Assembly: GCF_001570365.1 (NCBI RefSeq)
Contig: NZ_BBYK01000046.1
Coordinates: 211,005 to 275,004, forward strand
Length of the DNA: 64,000 nucleotides
DNA from: Microtetraspora fusca
GTDB taxonomy: Bacteria > Actinomycetota > Actinomycetes > Streptosporangiales > Streptosporangiaceae
Direction: 5' to 3'
Shown in pieces: positions 9,178-19,734 of this stretch. The position numbers and the translations under genes are program-made. Position 1 is the first letter of the stretch, and every line of letters begins with the position of its first letter. The notes under the pieces are model-generated. The model was not told where the DNA came from, ran no database searches, and saw only the letters and a program-made list of their open reading frames with translations.

Positions 9178-9579
9178 TCAGACCTCTTCCCCGGCTGCGC
9201 GCAGCCGGGCCCTGGCACGCTTGGCCGCCAGACGGATGTCCGCGTCCTCCTGACCGGCCTCGATCGAGGACTGCGCCCGCTGGAGCGCGTCCCTCGCGGC
9301 GGCCACGTCGACCTCGGAGCCGAGCTCGGCCGCCTCGGCCAGGATCGACACATCGTTGTTCGCGACGGAGATGAACCCGCCGTGAACCGCGGCGACGAGA
9401 TCGCTCTCGCCACCGCGCTTGACGCGAAGAACACCGCCCTCGACGAGGACCCCGAGTACGGGAGCGTGTCCCGGCATAATACCGATCTCGCCGTCCACGG
9501 TCTTCGCAATCACCATGTCGGCCTCGCCCGACCAGATCTCACGTTCCGGCGACACGACGCCAACGCGAAGCTTTGCCAC
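9178..9579 (-). CDS. atpC: F1Fo ATP synthase epsilon subunit
   Basis: This is the central-stalk subunit that binds gamma and the c-ring and can inhibit ATP hydrolysis. The N-terminal beta-sandwich is recognised from RVGVVSPEREIWSGEADMVI and the conserved GEIGIMPGHAPVLGVL. The C-terminal two-helix region is present and rich in Arg and Ala (RDALQRAQSSIEAGQEDADI). At 133 residues it has normal length. The GTG at 9579 is selected because AAGGGAG precedes it by seven bases. Unlike the rest of the operon, a strong stem-loop (9601-9635) separates it from atpD. Confidence 0.96.
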   Translation of the reverse strand: MAKLRVGVVSPEREIWSGEADMVIAKTVDGEIGIMPGHAPVLGVLVEGGVLRVKRGGESDLVAAVHGGFISVANNDVSILAEAAELGSEVDVAAARDALQRAQSSIEAGQEDADIRLAAKRARARLRAAGEEV

Positions 9580-9600
9580 TTCAGGGCTCCCTTTCGATAG

Positions 9601-9635
9601 ACGCCTGTACGGCTCAGGCGGAGCCGTACAGGCGT
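9601..9635 (-). other. Perfect 15-bp stem-loop between atpD and atpC
   Basis: ACGCCTGTACGGCTC and GAGCCGTACAGGCGT pair perfectly around a 5-base loop, 10 bases after the atpD stop and 21 bases before the atpC start. There is no U-run on the atpC side, so full termination is unlikely. It could stabilise the upstream mRNA end, mark a processing site or cause partial termination that lowers epsilon output. Only the structure is seen; the function is inferred. Confidence 0.8.
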
Positions 9636-9645
9636 CGGAGGCGTC

Positions 9646-11082
<1,437 letters not shown>

Positions 11083-11985
11083 TCACTCTTTCCCCGCTGC
11101 GGCGTCAGCGAGCGCGTTGGCGCCACCGACGATCTCGCTGATTTCCTGGGTGATCTCAGCCTGCCGAGCCTGGTTCATCTGCATGGTGAACACGCGGATG
11201 AGCTCGTTGGCGTTGTCGGTCGCCGACTTCATGGCCCGCCTGCGCGAGGCCTCCTCCGAGGCCGCCGACTGGAGCAGGGCGCTGAAGATACGCGACTCCA
11301 CGTACCGCGGGAGCAGCGAGTCGAGCACCTCCGCGGCGTTCGGCTCGAACTCGAAGTACGGCGGGATGACGTCGTCGGACTCCGCCTCCGACTCCACGAC
11401 CTCCAGCGGCAGGACCCGCTTGACCACGACGTTCTGCGTGAGCATCGAGACGAACTCGGTGGAGACGATGTGGATCTCGTCGATCCCGTTCTCCTCCTTG
11501 AACGACTCGATCAGCGTGTCGGCGATCGTCTTGGCGTCGGCGTACGACGGCTTCCGTGAGAAGCCCTCCCAGCGGCCGCCCATCTCGCGGTTGCGGAAGG
11601 TGTGCCAGGTGACACCCTTCCGGCCGACGACGAACGGCACGGCCCGGATGCCGCGCTCCTCAAGGAGCCCGCGCAGCGCCTCAGCCTCACGCAGGACGTT
11701 GGCGTTGAAGCCGCCGCAGAACCCGCTGTCGCTGGTGACGATCAGCACGCCCGCGCTGTGCGGCTGCTCCTTCTCGACGGTCAGCGGGTGGTCGACGCTC
11801 GACGTGTTGCTGACGACGCCGGACACCGCCCGCGTGATCTCCTGCTCGTACGGCACCGCCGCCTGCATGCGCTGCTGCGCCTTGACGATGCGCGACGAGG
11901 CGATGAGCTCCTGCGCACGGGTGATCTTCGCGGTGGACTTGACCGACGAGATCCGCCGCCGCAGCAATCTCAGCTGGGCACCCAT
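11083..11985 (-). CDS. atpG: F1Fo ATP synthase gamma subunit
   Basis: This is the rotor shaft of F1, whose N- and C-terminal helices form the coiled coil inside the alpha3beta3 ring. The N-terminus MGAQLRLLRRRISSVKSTAK and the C-terminal segment RRRAMKSATDNANELI are the two conserved ends. The middle has the Rossmann-like fold marker VTSDSGFCGGFNANVLREA. Its 300 residues fit the actinobacterial form. It lies three bases from the stop of atpA, so it is translationally linked. Confidence 0.97.
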   Translation of the reverse strand: MGAQLRLLRRRISSVKSTAKITRAQELIASSRIVKAQQRMQAAVPYEQEITRAVSGVVSNTSSVDHPLTVEKEQPHSAGVLIVTSDSGFCGGFNANVLREAEALRGLLEERGIRAVPFVVGRKGVTWHTFRNREMGGRWEGFSRKPSYADAKTIADTLIESFKEENGIDEIHIVSTEFVSMLTQNVVVKRVLPLEVVESEAESDDVIPPYFEFEPNAAEVLDSLLPRYVESRIFSALLQSAASEEASRRRAMKSATDNANELIRVFTMQMNQARQAEITQEISEIVGGANALADAAAGKE

Positions 11986-11988
11986 GAG

Positions 11989-13638
11989 TTACTTCTTCTC
12001 GGACTTGCGGACGTGCTTGACGATCTTCTCCTGGCCGACCTCGCCGGCCTCGAGCGCCTCGACCGGCACGTCCCTGACCAGCAGCTCGCCGGACGAGGTC
12101 GTGAAGCCCTTCTTGAACTCGGTGATCGCGTCCTTGAGGACCGTGATCGTGTCGTCCGAGAGCTCCTTGGTCTCGCGGATGCCGTCGAACACACCCTTGT
12201 GCTGGCTCGCGAGGTAGTCGAGGAACTCGCCCTCGAAGCGGCGGATGTCCTCGACCGGGACGTCGTCCAGCTCACCGGTGGTGCCGGCCCAGATGGAGAC
12301 GACCTCCTTCTCGACCGGGAAGGGGCTGTACTGCGGCTGCTTGAGCAGCTCGACCAGGCGCTGACCGCGCTCGAGCTGCGCCTTGGACGCGGCGTCGAGG
12401 TCGGAGGCGAACGCGGCGAACGCCTCCAGGTCGCGGTACTGGGAGAGCGCCAGACGGAGCGTGCCGGCGACCTTCCGCATGGCCTTGGTCTGCGCCGAGC
12501 CACCGACTCGGGAGACCGACACACCGACGTTGATGGCGGGGCGGACACCGGCGTTGAACAGGTCGGTCTCGAGGAAGACCTGGCCGTCGGTGATGGAGAT
12601 GACGTTGGTCGGGATGAACGCCGACACGTCGTTGCCCTTGGTCTCGATGATCGGCAGACCGGTCATCGAGCCGCCGCCCATGTCGTCGGAGAGCTTGGCG
12701 CAGCGCTCCAGCAGACGCGAGTGCAGGTAGAAGACGTCACCCGGGTACGCCTCGCGGCCCGGCGGACGGCGCAGCAGCAGCGAGACGGCGCGGTAGGCGT
12801 CGGCCTGCTTGGTCAGGTCGTCGAAGATGATCAGGACGTGCTTGCCCTGGTACATCCAGTGCTGGCCGATGGCCGAGCCCGTGTAGGGCGCGATGTACTT
12901 GTAGCCCGCGGGGTCGGACGCCGGAGCGGCGACGATGGTGGTGTACTCCATCGCGCCCGCCTCCTCGAGGCGGCCCTTCACCTGGGCGATGGTGGAGCCC
13001 TTCTGGCCGACGGCGACGTAGACGCACCGGACCTGCCGGGACGGGTCGCCGGAGAGCCAGTTCTCCTTCTGGTTGATGATCGTGTCAACGGCGATCGCGG
13101 TCTTGCCGGTGCCACGGTCACCGATGATCAGCTGGCGCTGGCCACGGCCGATCGCGGTCATGGCGTCGATCGCCTTGATGCCGGTGGCAAGGGGCTCCTT
13201 GACCGGCTGGCGCTGCACGACCGAGGGGGCCTGCAGCTCCAGGGCGCGCAGGGTCTCGGCCTCGATCGCGCCCTTGCCGTCCAGCGGGTTGCCCAGCGGA
13301 TCGACGACGCGGCCGAGGTAGTTGTCACCGACGGGAACGGAGAGGACCTCGCCGGTACGGCGGACCTGCTGCCCTTCCTCGATCTTGCTGAAGTCGCCCA
13401 GGATAACGACACCGATCTCCCGGACGTCCAGGTTCAGTGCCAGGCCACGCGTGCCGTCCTCGAACTCGAGCAGCTCGTTCGCCATCGTCGAGGGCAGGCC
13501 GGAGACATGGGCGATGCCGTCGCCACAGTCGACGACGGTCCCGATCTCCTCGCGCGCGGCACCTTCCGGCTCGTACGCCTGGACGAAGCGCTCAAGCGCG
13601 TCCCGGATCTCGTCCGGCCGGATCGTAAGCTCCGCCAT
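11989..13638 (-). CDS. atpA: F1Fo ATP synthase alpha subunit
   Basis: This is the non-catalytic nucleotide-binding subunit alternating with beta in F1. It has the P-loop [11 protein letters not shown], the adjacent [16 protein letters not shown] and the conserved [20 protein letters not shown]. Its 549 residues include the C-terminal extension usual for actinobacteria, ending in a charged tail ([13 protein letters not shown]). The extension in mycobacteria is linked to suppression of ATP hydrolysis; whether that applies here is unknown. It is preceded by atpH with a 23-base gap. Confidence 0.98.
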   Translation of the reverse strand: MAELTIRPDEIRDALERFVQAYEPEGAAREEIGTVVDCGDGIAHVSGLPSTMANELLEFEDGTRGLALNLDVREIGVVILGDFSKIEEGQQVRRTGEVLSVPVGDNYLGRVVDPLGNPLDGKGAIEAETLRALELQAPSVVQRQPVKEPLATGIKAIDAMTAIGRGQRQLIIGDRGTGKTAIAVDTIINQKENWLSGDPSRQVRCVYVAVGQKGSTIAQVKGRLEEAGAMEYTTIVAAPASDPAGYKYIAPYTGSAIGQHWMYQGKHVLIIFDDLTKQADAYRAVSLLLRRPPGREAYPGDVFYLHSRLLERCAKLSDDMGGGSMTGLPIIETKGNDVSAFIPTNVISITDGQVFLETDLFNAGVRPAINVGVSVSRVGGSAQTKAMRKVAGTLRLALSQYRDLEAFAAFASDLDAASKAQLERGQRLVELLKQPQYSPFPVEKEVVSIWAGTTGELDDVPVEDIRRFEGEFLDYLASQHKGVFDGIRETKELSDDTITVLKDAITEFKKGFTTSSGELLVRDVPVEALEAGEVGQEKIVKHVRKSEKK

Positions 13639-13661
13639 CTCTCTTCTGTCTCCCTATTCGC

Positions 13662-14471
13662 CTAGCCGGCCAACCGGCGGCGTACTTCTTCGATACGTCC
13701 TGCGATGGTGCTGTCGATCAGGTCGTCGCCGATCCGGATCGAGAACCCACCGAGCACCTTGGGGTCCACCTCGACGTTCAGGTGGACATCACGTCCGTAC
13801 GTGGCACGAAGCCAGGCGGCGAGACGCTGCTTCTGGGTCTCGTCGAGCGGAATGGCGCTGCGCACCACGCCGACCAGACGTTCCCGCTGCTGGGCGACGG
13901 TCAAGCCGTACTCGTCGAGGCCCGACTCCAGGCTACGTCCTCGCGGATGTGCCGCGAGCTGCGTGACCAGCCGGAGACTCGTCGGCGCGACCTTGCCGGA
14001 CAGCAGCGAGTTCAGAAGCTCTCGCTTGCGGTCGCCCGGAATGGTGGCGTCGTTCACCGTGCGCCGCAGTTCCGGGTTGGCCGCGAGGATCCGGCCGAAG
14101 CGGAAGAGCTCGTCCTCGACGTCGTCGAGACGGCCCTGGCCCTCGGCCTCGGCGGAAGCGGCGATCACCGAGAGCCGCTCCAGCGCGTCGGCCAGGTCGC
14201 CCGGCCGGGACCACTTGGCCTCGACGGCGGCGACCACGGTCTCCAGCGTGGCCGTGCTCACCTTGTCCGACAGCAGCGACCGCACGATGTCGGCCTTCTG
14301 CGCGGCCGGGCGGGCCTGGTCGGAAAGGTTGCGGCGCAGGCCGTGCTCGCGGTCGAGCAGGCCGGCGACCGCGATGAGCTCGTCCGCGAGCGTGCCGAGG
14401 TCGGCGGAGCCGGCAACAGTGTTGAACCGCTCCTCGACCTCGGCGAGCGAAGCCCTGCTCAGACCTCTCAT
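13662..14471 (-). CDS. atpH: F1Fo ATP synthase delta subunit
   Basis: This is the peripheral-stalk subunit linking the b subunit to the top of F1. At 269 residues it is the long actinobacterial form rather than the roughly 180-residue enterobacterial one, because an extra N-terminal helical region precedes the OSCP domain. The C-terminus has the OSCP signature VEVDPKVLGGFSIRIGDDLI followed by DSTIAGRIEEVRRRLAG. The neighbours are atpF and atpA. It is certain by context and by this signature. Confidence 0.95.
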   Translation of the reverse strand: MRGLSRASLAEVEERFNTVAGSADLGTLADELIAVAGLLDREHGLRRNLSDQARPAAQKADIVRSLLSDKVSTATLETVVAAVEAKWSRPGDLADALERLSVIAASAEAEGQGRLDDVEDELFRFGRILAANPELRRTVNDATIPGDRKRELLNSLLSGKVAPTSLRLVTQLAAHPRGRSLESGLDEYGLTVAQQRERLVGVVRSAIPLDETQKQRLAAWLRATYGRDVHLNVEVDPKVLGGFSIRIGDDLIDSTIAGRIEEVRRRLAG

Positions 14472-14526
14472 CGACCGATCACCGCCCCTCGTTCGCCGCG
14501 CTCAGCGCGTCGGGTTCGCCGCGACA

Positions 14527-15069
14527 TCAGCGAACCGCCTGCGTTCCCTCGAGCTGCTCGAGGAACCGGTCGACGACACGGCGCTGCCGGGCCTCGTCCT
14601 CCAGGGACTCACCCACGATGCGGCCGGCGAGTTCGGTGGACAGGCGACCGATCTCACCGCGCAGCTGCGCCATGGCCTGCTGCCGGTCGGCCTCGATCTG
14701 CGCGTGAGCCGCCTGGATGAGGCGACGCGCCTCTTCCTGCGCCTCCTCGCGGAGCTCGGCCTTGATCCGGGCGCCCTGCTCGCGCGCCTCTTCCCGCATC
14801 CGGGCCGCCTCCTGGCGGGCCTCGGCGAGCTGGGCGCGGTACTGCTCCAGCGTGCGCTGGGCCTCGGCCTGGGCGTCCTCGGCCTTCTTGATGCCGCCTT
14901 CGATCGCCTCCGTGCGCTCGTTCAGCGTCTTCTGGATGCGCGGCGTCAGGATCTTGCCGACGACAACAAGGACGAGAAGGAACGCGAAGACGCCGACGAC
15001 GAGCTCGTACAGGTGCGGCATGATCGGGCTGTTGCCCTCAACCGCGAGAAGCGTAGCTGCCGCTTTCAT
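14527..15069 (-). CDS. atpF: F1Fo ATP synthase b subunit
   Basis: This is the membrane-anchored peripheral-stalk subunit. One N-terminal membrane helix (LYELVVGVFAFLLVLVVVGK) is followed by a long charged coiled coil rich in Ala, Glu, Gln and Arg (IEGGIKKAEDAQAEAQRTLE onward). The C-terminus binds delta. The ATG at 15069 has GGAAGG 8-9 bases upstream. Its 180 residues are normal for actinobacteria. Confidence 0.96.
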   Translation of the reverse strand: MKAAATLLAVEGNSPIMPHLYELVVGVFAFLLVLVVVGKILTPRIQKTLNERTEAIEGGIKKAEDAQAEAQRTLEQYRAQLAEARQEAARMREEAREQGARIKAELREEAQEEARRLIQAAHAQIEADRQQAMAQLRGEIGRLSTELAGRIVGESLEDEARQRRVVDRFLEQLEGTQAVR

Positions 15070-15098
15070 GGATGCAGCCTTCCGTCAGGGGTCTTCCG

Positions 15099-15320
15099 TC
15101 AGTAGATGAACGGCGCGACGAGGCCGATCAGCGCGAGGGCCTCGACCAGAACGAAGCCGAGGAGCATGTTCTGCCGGATCAGGCCGTAGGCCTCCGGCTG
15201 GCGCGCGATGGCCTGAAGGCCGTTGCCGAAGATGAGGCCGACGCCGATGCCGGGGCCAAGGGTCGCCAGGCCGTAACCGATCGAACCGATGTTGCCGGAG
15301 ACCTCAGCGAGAACGCTCAT
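15099..15320 (-). CDS. atpE: F1Fo ATP synthase c subunit
   Basis: This is the proton-carrying ring subunit. Two membrane helices are joined by the polar loop ARQPEAYGL, and the essential carboxylate is Glu60 in helix 2 (GFVLVEALALIGLVAPFIY). The helix 1 glycine run GPGIGVGLIFG and the neighbourhood of Glu60 resemble proton-type rings; no sodium-ring signature was noticed. AAAGGA lies upstream of the ATG. Its 73 residues are typical. Confidence 0.97.
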   Translation of the reverse strand: MSVLAEVSGNIGSIGYGLATLGPGIGVGLIFGNGLQAIARQPEAYGLIRQNMLLGFVLVEALALIGLVAPFIY

Positions 15321-15384
15321 TGCTTTTCCTTTACTGGACGGCCGGTGCAGGGTGTCACCGGTCTGGACTAGGCGGGAAGGGGTC

Positions 15385-16176
15385 TTAGTGCTCGGCGTGC
15401 AGGGAGCCGCCGATGTACATGGCGGCGAGCAGCGCGAACAGGAAGGCCTGCAGGAACTGGATGAACAACTCGAAGCCAGTCATGGCGATCGTGAAGAGGA
15501 CACCCAGCACTCCCACCGGCGCTCCGAGCGGGGTCAGCTTCTCGAAGAGGAACCAGAAGCCCACCATGCTGAAGAACGCGATAATGATGTGACCGGCGAA
15601 CATGTTCGCGAACAGTCGCACCGCGTGCGTGAAGGGGGCGACGATCATGTTCGAGAGGAACTCGATCGGAGCCAGCAGGAAGTAGATCGGCTTCGGCAGC
15701 CCGGGCGGGAACATCATGTTCTTGAAGTAGCCGAGACCGCCCTGGTGCTTCATGCCCAGGTAGATCTTCAACACGTAGACGGACACCGCCAGCACGATGG
15801 GGAAGGCGATGTGTGAGGCGACCGGGAACTGCAGGACGGGGATGACGCCCATCAGGTTCCAGATCCAGACCAGGAAGAAGAGGCTGAGCAGCAGGCCCAT
15901 GTAGCGGTCGGCGTCCTTGCCCAGGAACGGCCGGGCCACCTGGTCCCGCACGAACATGTAGCCCATCTCGGCCACGTTCTGGACGCCCCTCGGCACCAGC
16001 TTGGGGTTGGCGAACGCCGACCAGCAGAAGACGATGACGACCAGCGAGCTCAGGAGCGCGAGCAGCACCGGCTTCGTCAGCCAGAAGGGCGCCCCGTCCC
16101 AGAGCGGGGGGAAGTCGAACAGTTCAAGCCCCGGGGCCTTGAACTCGTCGGCGGCGAGAACCGTCAGCGCGCTCAC
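15385..16176 (-). CDS. atpB: F1Fo ATP synthase a subunit
   Basis: This is the stator membrane subunit with the two proton half-channels. It has several membrane helices and the essential arginine, Arg187, in THAVRLFANMFAGHI. The WNLMGVIPVLQFP segment and the C-terminal FELFIQFLQAFLFALLAAMY are characteristic. The GTG at 16176 has AAGGGAA about eight bases upstream. Its 263 residues are normal. It is the first of the eight structural genes. Confidence 0.97.
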   Translation of the reverse strand: MSALTVLAADEFKAPGLELFDFPPLWDGAPFWLTKPVLLALLSSLVVIVFCWSAFANPKLVPRGVQNVAEMGYMFVRDQVARPFLGKDADRYMGLLLSLFFLVWIWNLMGVIPVLQFPVASHIAFPIVLAVSVYVLKIYLGMKHQGGLGYFKNMMFPPGLPKPIYFLLAPIEFLSNMIVAPFTHAVRLFANMFAGHIIIAFFSMVGFWFLFEKLTPLGAPVGVLGVLFTIAMTGFELFIQFLQAFLFALLAAMYIGGSLHAEH

Positions 16177-16243
16177 GCGGCGTTCCCTTCAACGTGGAGA
16201 TGGATCAGGATGGCTTGCCCAGAGGGATGACCGTCGGCTGAGT

Positions 16244-16468
16244 TCAGCGACCGTACTTCAAGTAGACGAGGTAGATCGCGAGCACTACCCCGATGAGGAT
16301 GCCGGCGGGAATGAAAGCGTGCACGCCCGTCCAACGGCTCAGCAACCAGCCGGAGCCGCCCCAGATAATCATTCCCGAGATCAGATAGCTGGGAATCGAC
16401 CAGGCGGCATTGGCGAAGTCGCGGCCGTCCTCTTCTGGGCTGCGCTTCATTTCGCTCATCGCGGGCAC
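16244..16468 (-). CDS. Small AtpZ/AtpI-like membrane protein
   Basis: This is a 74-residue protein with two predicted membrane helices (SIPSYLISGMIIWGGSGWLL and FIPAGILIGVVLAIYLVYL). The GGSGWLLSRWTG and PAGILIGVVLAIYLV pattern is that of AtpZ/AtpI-family accessory proteins, which support c-ring assembly or cation uptake in other bacteria. It stands between the 140-residue AtpI-like gene and atpB. The start is uncertain: GTG at 16468 or ATG at 16459 or 16450, none with a clear ribosome site. Confidence 0.75.
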   Translation of the reverse strand: MPAMSEMKRSPEEDGRDFANAAWSIPSYLISGMIIWGGSGWLLSRWTGVHAFIPAGILIGVVLAIYLVYLKYGR

Positions 16469-16522
16469 GACGATAGCAGGCAGGGAGCGGACTAGTCATA
16501 TCGGACTGCGCCGCGACGCGGA

Positions 16523-16945
16523 TCACGGGTTTCCCTGCCCGGAAACTCCGGCCTCGGGCTCGACGTAAAGCAGCTTCAACTTCATGAAGCCGCGCATCTC
16601 CCCCGCGGTCCATGCAACGGTACACGCCACGACGGTCAGCGCGAAGGCGCGCGGGTTGAAGGCGGTCGCGTCCTCGAACGCCTTCAGCAGGGCCATGATG
16701 AGCAGGACCTTGACCGCGTAGCTCGCGATCGCGGCCAGCATCATCATCTGCGGCGAGATCCGACCGGCCCACGAGACGGCGACCAGGCCGACGGTGAAGA
16801 AGACCGCGACCAGGGCGATGCCTATGAGCGCGCCGATCGCGCCCTGAACACCGGCGAGAATCACCGCGACGACCACGGCGACCAGGCCCACCGCGAGGGT
16901 GGGGAGGGCGGCGCCCTTGAGCACGCGCACGTCGTTGGCCTGCAT
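16523..16945 (-). CDS. atpI: AtpI-like integral membrane protein
   Basis: This 140-residue protein has four hydrophobic segments (residues about 10-30, 37-57, 66-86 and 96-118) and a short hydrophilic tail. It occupies the position of atpI, the first gene of the synthase operon, whose product helps c-ring assembly in other bacteria. The ATG at 16945 has GGAG five bases upstream. Similarity to AtpI is mainly of topology and location, so the symbol is a positional call. The 150 bases upstream probably hold the operon promoter. Confidence 0.75.
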   Translation of the reverse strand: MQANDVRVLKGAALPTLAVGLVAVVVAVILAGVQGAIGALIGIALVAVFFTVGLVAVSWAGRISPQMMMLAAIASYAVKVLLIMALLKAFEDATAFNPRAFALTVVACTVAWTAGEMRGFMKLKLLYVEPEAGVSGQGNP

Positions 16946-17096
16946 CGGAACTCCATGAACCGGTTGTCAAGCGAGCGATTGCTTCCAGAGAGATTCCAGC
17001 ATGTGGAACTCCCTGCTAGTGAAAGCTATCACAAGCTCAGCGGGGGCTGCCTTTACCTGCCGGTTCGCGGCGGCGATCAGGAGTTCGGTACGGCGG

Positions 17097-18362
17097 TCAG
17101 AGGGGGGTGGCACGGGCGCGCCTCGTCGCGCTCGCCTCGGCCGTACCGGGATCGGAGGGGCCGGCGCCGAACGCGGAGGAGTGGCCGCCCGGCCGGCTCG
17201 CGCCGCCGGCCCCGGGCTCGTCCTTGCCGCGCCGCCGCTCGCGGCGCCCGCCCTTGCGCGAGCGCCACCGCGGCGAGGCCATCAGGATGAGCACGGCGAT
17301 CGCCAGCACGACGGTGATCGGGAACAGGATCAGCGGCACGCCGCCGATCGACAGGCCGACCAGCGTGAACGAGAACAGGAACGTCCAGCCGTACATGATC
17401 AGGACGCTGCGGCGCTGCGAGTGGCCGATGTCGAGCAGCCGGTGGTGCAGGTGGCCGCGGTCGGGCGCGAACGGCGACAGGCCGGCGGACGTGCGGCGGA
17501 CCACCGCCATGACCAGGTCCAGTAACGGCAGGACCATCACCGCGATCGGCAGCAGCAGCGGCAGCACGACCGGGAACTTGTTCATCCGGTCGATGGCGCC
17601 CGAGTCGACCGAGGAGATGATCGTGATCAGGGAGGTGGCGAGGAGCATCCCGATCAGCATCGCCCCGGTGTCGCCCATGAAGATCTTGGCCGGGTTGAAG
17701 TTGTGCGGCAGGAAGCCGAGGCACATCCCGATCAGGATCGCCGCGATGGCCGCCGTCACGTTGATGCGCGACCCGCTGCTGTTCTGCGAGAGCGCGATGG
17801 AGTACGCGAACGTCGCCAATGCCCCGATGCCCACGATGCCCGCCGCGAGCCCGTCCAGGCCGTCCACGAAGTTGACCGCGTTGATCACGATGACCACGAT
17901 CATGATCGTGATGATCGTGCGCAGGTTGGCGTCGAGCCCGGTCGAGCCGCCCATGTCCTTGGGCAGTGGCAGCCAGGGCAGGTACATCCCGAAATAGACG
18001 AGCAGACCGCCCGCCGCGATCTGGCCGCCCAGTTTGACCAGGGCGTCCATGCCGAGCCAGTCGTCCAGGAAGCCGGTCAGCACGATCACGCCGCCCGCCA
18101 CCAGAAGCGCGGTCACCGTCTGCCCTGCCTGACCCGTGGCGAGCGCGCCTCCGACGTAGGGCAGGTGTGTCGCGAGCAGCAGTCCGGCGGCCATCCCGCC
18201 GAACATCGCCAGGCCCCCCAGCCTCGGGATCGGCACCGTGTGCACGTCCCGGTCCCGCACTTCGGGCGCCGCGCCGATGCGCAGTGCGAACACCCGGACC
18301 GGAGGCACCAGCAGGTAGGTGACCGCGGCCGTGACGAGCGCCAGGAGCAGATATTCGCGCAC
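17097..18362 (-). CDS. wecA: WecA/MraY-family undecaprenyl-phosphate GlcNAc-1-phosphate transferase
   Basis: This polytopic membrane enzyme loads N-acetylglucosamine-1-phosphate (likely) onto a polyprenyl phosphate, the first step of a cell-wall polymer or linkage unit. The family motifs are all visible: VPIPRLGGLAMFGG near the N-terminus, NAVNFVDGLDGLAAG, GDTGAMLIGMLLA and the HLHHRLLDIGHSQ loop. About ten hydrophobic segments fit the fold. At 421 residues it ends in a hydrophilic Arg/Gly-rich tail. This gene next to glyA and the synthase operon is a conserved actinobacterial arrangement. The sugar specificity is assigned by family only. Confidence 0.88.
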   Translation of the reverse strand: MREYLLLALVTAAVTYLLVPPVRVFALRIGAAPEVRDRDVHTVPIPRLGGLAMFGGMAAGLLLATHLPYVGGALATGQAGQTVTALLVAGGVIVLTGFLDDWLGMDALVKLGGQIAAGGLLVYFGMYLPWLPLPKDMGGSTGLDANLRTIITIMIVVIVINAVNFVDGLDGLAAGIVGIGALATFAYSIALSQNSSGSRINVTAAIAAILIGMCLGFLPHNFNPAKIFMGDTGAMLIGMLLATSLITIISSVDSGAIDRMNKFPVVLPLLLPIAVMVLPLLDLVMAVVRRTSAGLSPFAPDRGHLHHRLLDIGHSQRRSVLIMYGWTFLFSFTLVGLSIGGVPLILFPITVVLAIAVLILMASPRWRSRKGGRRERRRGKDEPGAGGASRPGGHSSAFGAGPSDPGTAEASATRRARATPL

Positions 18363-18419
18363 GGACCTAGTTTCTCGCTTGGGCGGACCAGTTGTGACGG
18401 GAAAAGGCGGCGAAGCGCC

Positions 18420-19685
18420 TCATTCGCCGGGATAAGCCGGATGCGCGGCGGTCAGCGCCCTTACCCGTTCGATCACTGACGTTATAGCACCAGGCTTGCA
18501 CACGGCCTGCACGACTGCTGAGGCGATCTCTTTCATCTCCCCCGGCTCCATGCCCTGGGTGGTCACACAGGACGTGCCGATCCGGATGCCCGAGGTGACG
18601 GTGGGCGGCTGCGGGTCGTACGGGATGGCGCCGCGGTTGAGGATGATCGCCGCCTCCTCGCAGCGGCCCTCCGCCTCCGCTCCCGTCACACCGGCACCGC
18701 GTACGTCGAGCAGAACCAGGTGGGTGTCCGTGCCGCCCGAGACGGGACGCAACCCCTCGGTGGTGACCGCCTCGGCGAAGGCAGCCGCGTTCTCCACGAC
18801 TCTCGCGGCGTACGTGCGGAACTCGGGCCGCAGCGCCTCTCCGAACGCGACCGCCTTCCCGGCCACCGAGTGCATCAGCGGGCCGCTCTGGGCGAAAGGG
18901 AAGACCGCTCGGTCGATCCGCTGCGCGAGTTCGGCGGTGCAGAGAATGCCGCCGCCGCGCGGCCCGCGCAGCGTCTTGTGGGTGGTGAACGTGACCACGT
19001 CCGCGTACGGCACCGCGGACGGGACGGCCTCCCCCGCCATCAGCCCGATCGTGTGCGCGGCGTCCACCAGCAGCCAGGCGCCGGTCTCGTCGGCGATCCC
19101 CCGGAAGGCCGCGTAGTCGATCAGCCGGGAGTAGGTCGCGGCGCCGCAGATGATCAGCTTGGGGCGGTGCCTGAGCGCGAGGTCGCGGACCTCGTCGTAG
19201 TCGATCAGCTCGTTGTCCCGGCGCACGCCGTAGGAGACGACGTCGAACCATCGGCCGGAGAAGTTGGCCTTGGACCCGTGGGTCAGGTGGCCGCCGTGCT
19301 GCAGCGCCATCGCGAGCACGGTGTCGCCGGGCTTGAGCAGCGCGGCGTAGGCGGCGAAGTTGGCCGAGGCCCCGGTATGGGGCTGGACGTTCACGTGATC
19401 GGCGCGGAACAACCGCCTGGCCCGGTCGACGGCGAGCCGCTCGGCCTGGTCGACCACCTCGCAGCCGGCGTAGTACCGCCGTTCGGGGTATCCCTCGGCG
19501 TACTTGTTGGTGAGCGTGGAGCCGAGGGCCGCCATCACGGCGGGCGAGGTGAAGTTCTCGCCCGCGATGAGCTGGAGCCCGCCGCGCAGCCGGGCGAGCT
19601 CGTCCAGAAGCAGTTGCGCGACCTCGGGATCCTGCCGCGCCAGTTGGGAGAAATCGGGTCCGTAGAACGGGTGCGTCTCATTCAT
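18420..19685 (-). CDS. glyA: Serine hydroxymethyltransferase
   Basis: This PLP enzyme interconverts serine and glycine while charging tetrahydrofolate with a one-carbon unit. Lys237 in FTTHKTLRGPRGGG forms the Schiff base. LIAGENFTSPAVMAALGSTL, NKYAEGYPERRYYAGCEVVD and the AAH motif (VDAAHTIGLMAGE) are present. The segment FPFAQSGPLMHSVAGKAVAF differs from the more common PGLQGGPLMHVIAAKAVAF, so it may be a divergent paralogue or have altered specificity. Its 421 residues are normal. Only a weak GAG precedes the ATG, and that GAG is buried in a strong stem-loop (19689-19734). In Streptomyces a glyA copy occupies the same place. Confidence 0.93.
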   Translation of the reverse strand: MNETHPFYGPDFSQLARQDPEVAQLLLDELARLRGGLQLIAGENFTSPAVMAALGSTLTNKYAEGYPERRYYAGCEVVDQAERLAVDRARRLFRADHVNVQPHTGASANFAAYAALLKPGDTVLAMALQHGGHLTHGSKANFSGRWFDVVSYGVRRDNELIDYDEVRDLALRHRPKLIICGAATYSRLIDYAAFRGIADETGAWLLVDAAHTIGLMAGEAVPSAVPYADVVTFTTHKTLRGPRGGGILCTAELAQRIDRAVFPFAQSGPLMHSVAGKAVAFGEALRPEFRTYAARVVENAAAFAEAVTTEGLRPVSGGTDTHLVLLDVRGAGVTGAEAEGRCEEAAIILNRGAIPYDPQPPTVTSGIRIGTSCVTTQGMEPGEMKEIASAVVQAVCKPGAITSVIERVRALTAAHPAYPGE

Positions 19686-19688
19686 CGA

Positions 19689-19734
19689 CCGGGCTCACAT
19701 CGCAGGAACGACCGTTCTCCCAATGTAAGCCCGG
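19689..19734 (-). promoter_or_regulatory. 46-nt stem-loop directly upstream of the glyA start
   Basis: On the glyA strand CCGGGCTTACAT pairs with ATGTGAGCCCGG (12 bp, one G-U). The inner part is a symmetric 5x5 internal loop and a GAAC/GTTC stem closed by GGTC. The structure ends three bases before the ATG and contains the only Shine-Dalgarno-like GUGAG, so folding should hide the ribosome site. It could be a translational switch or, as DNA, an operator. No known riboswitch class was recognised. Confidence 0.6.
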
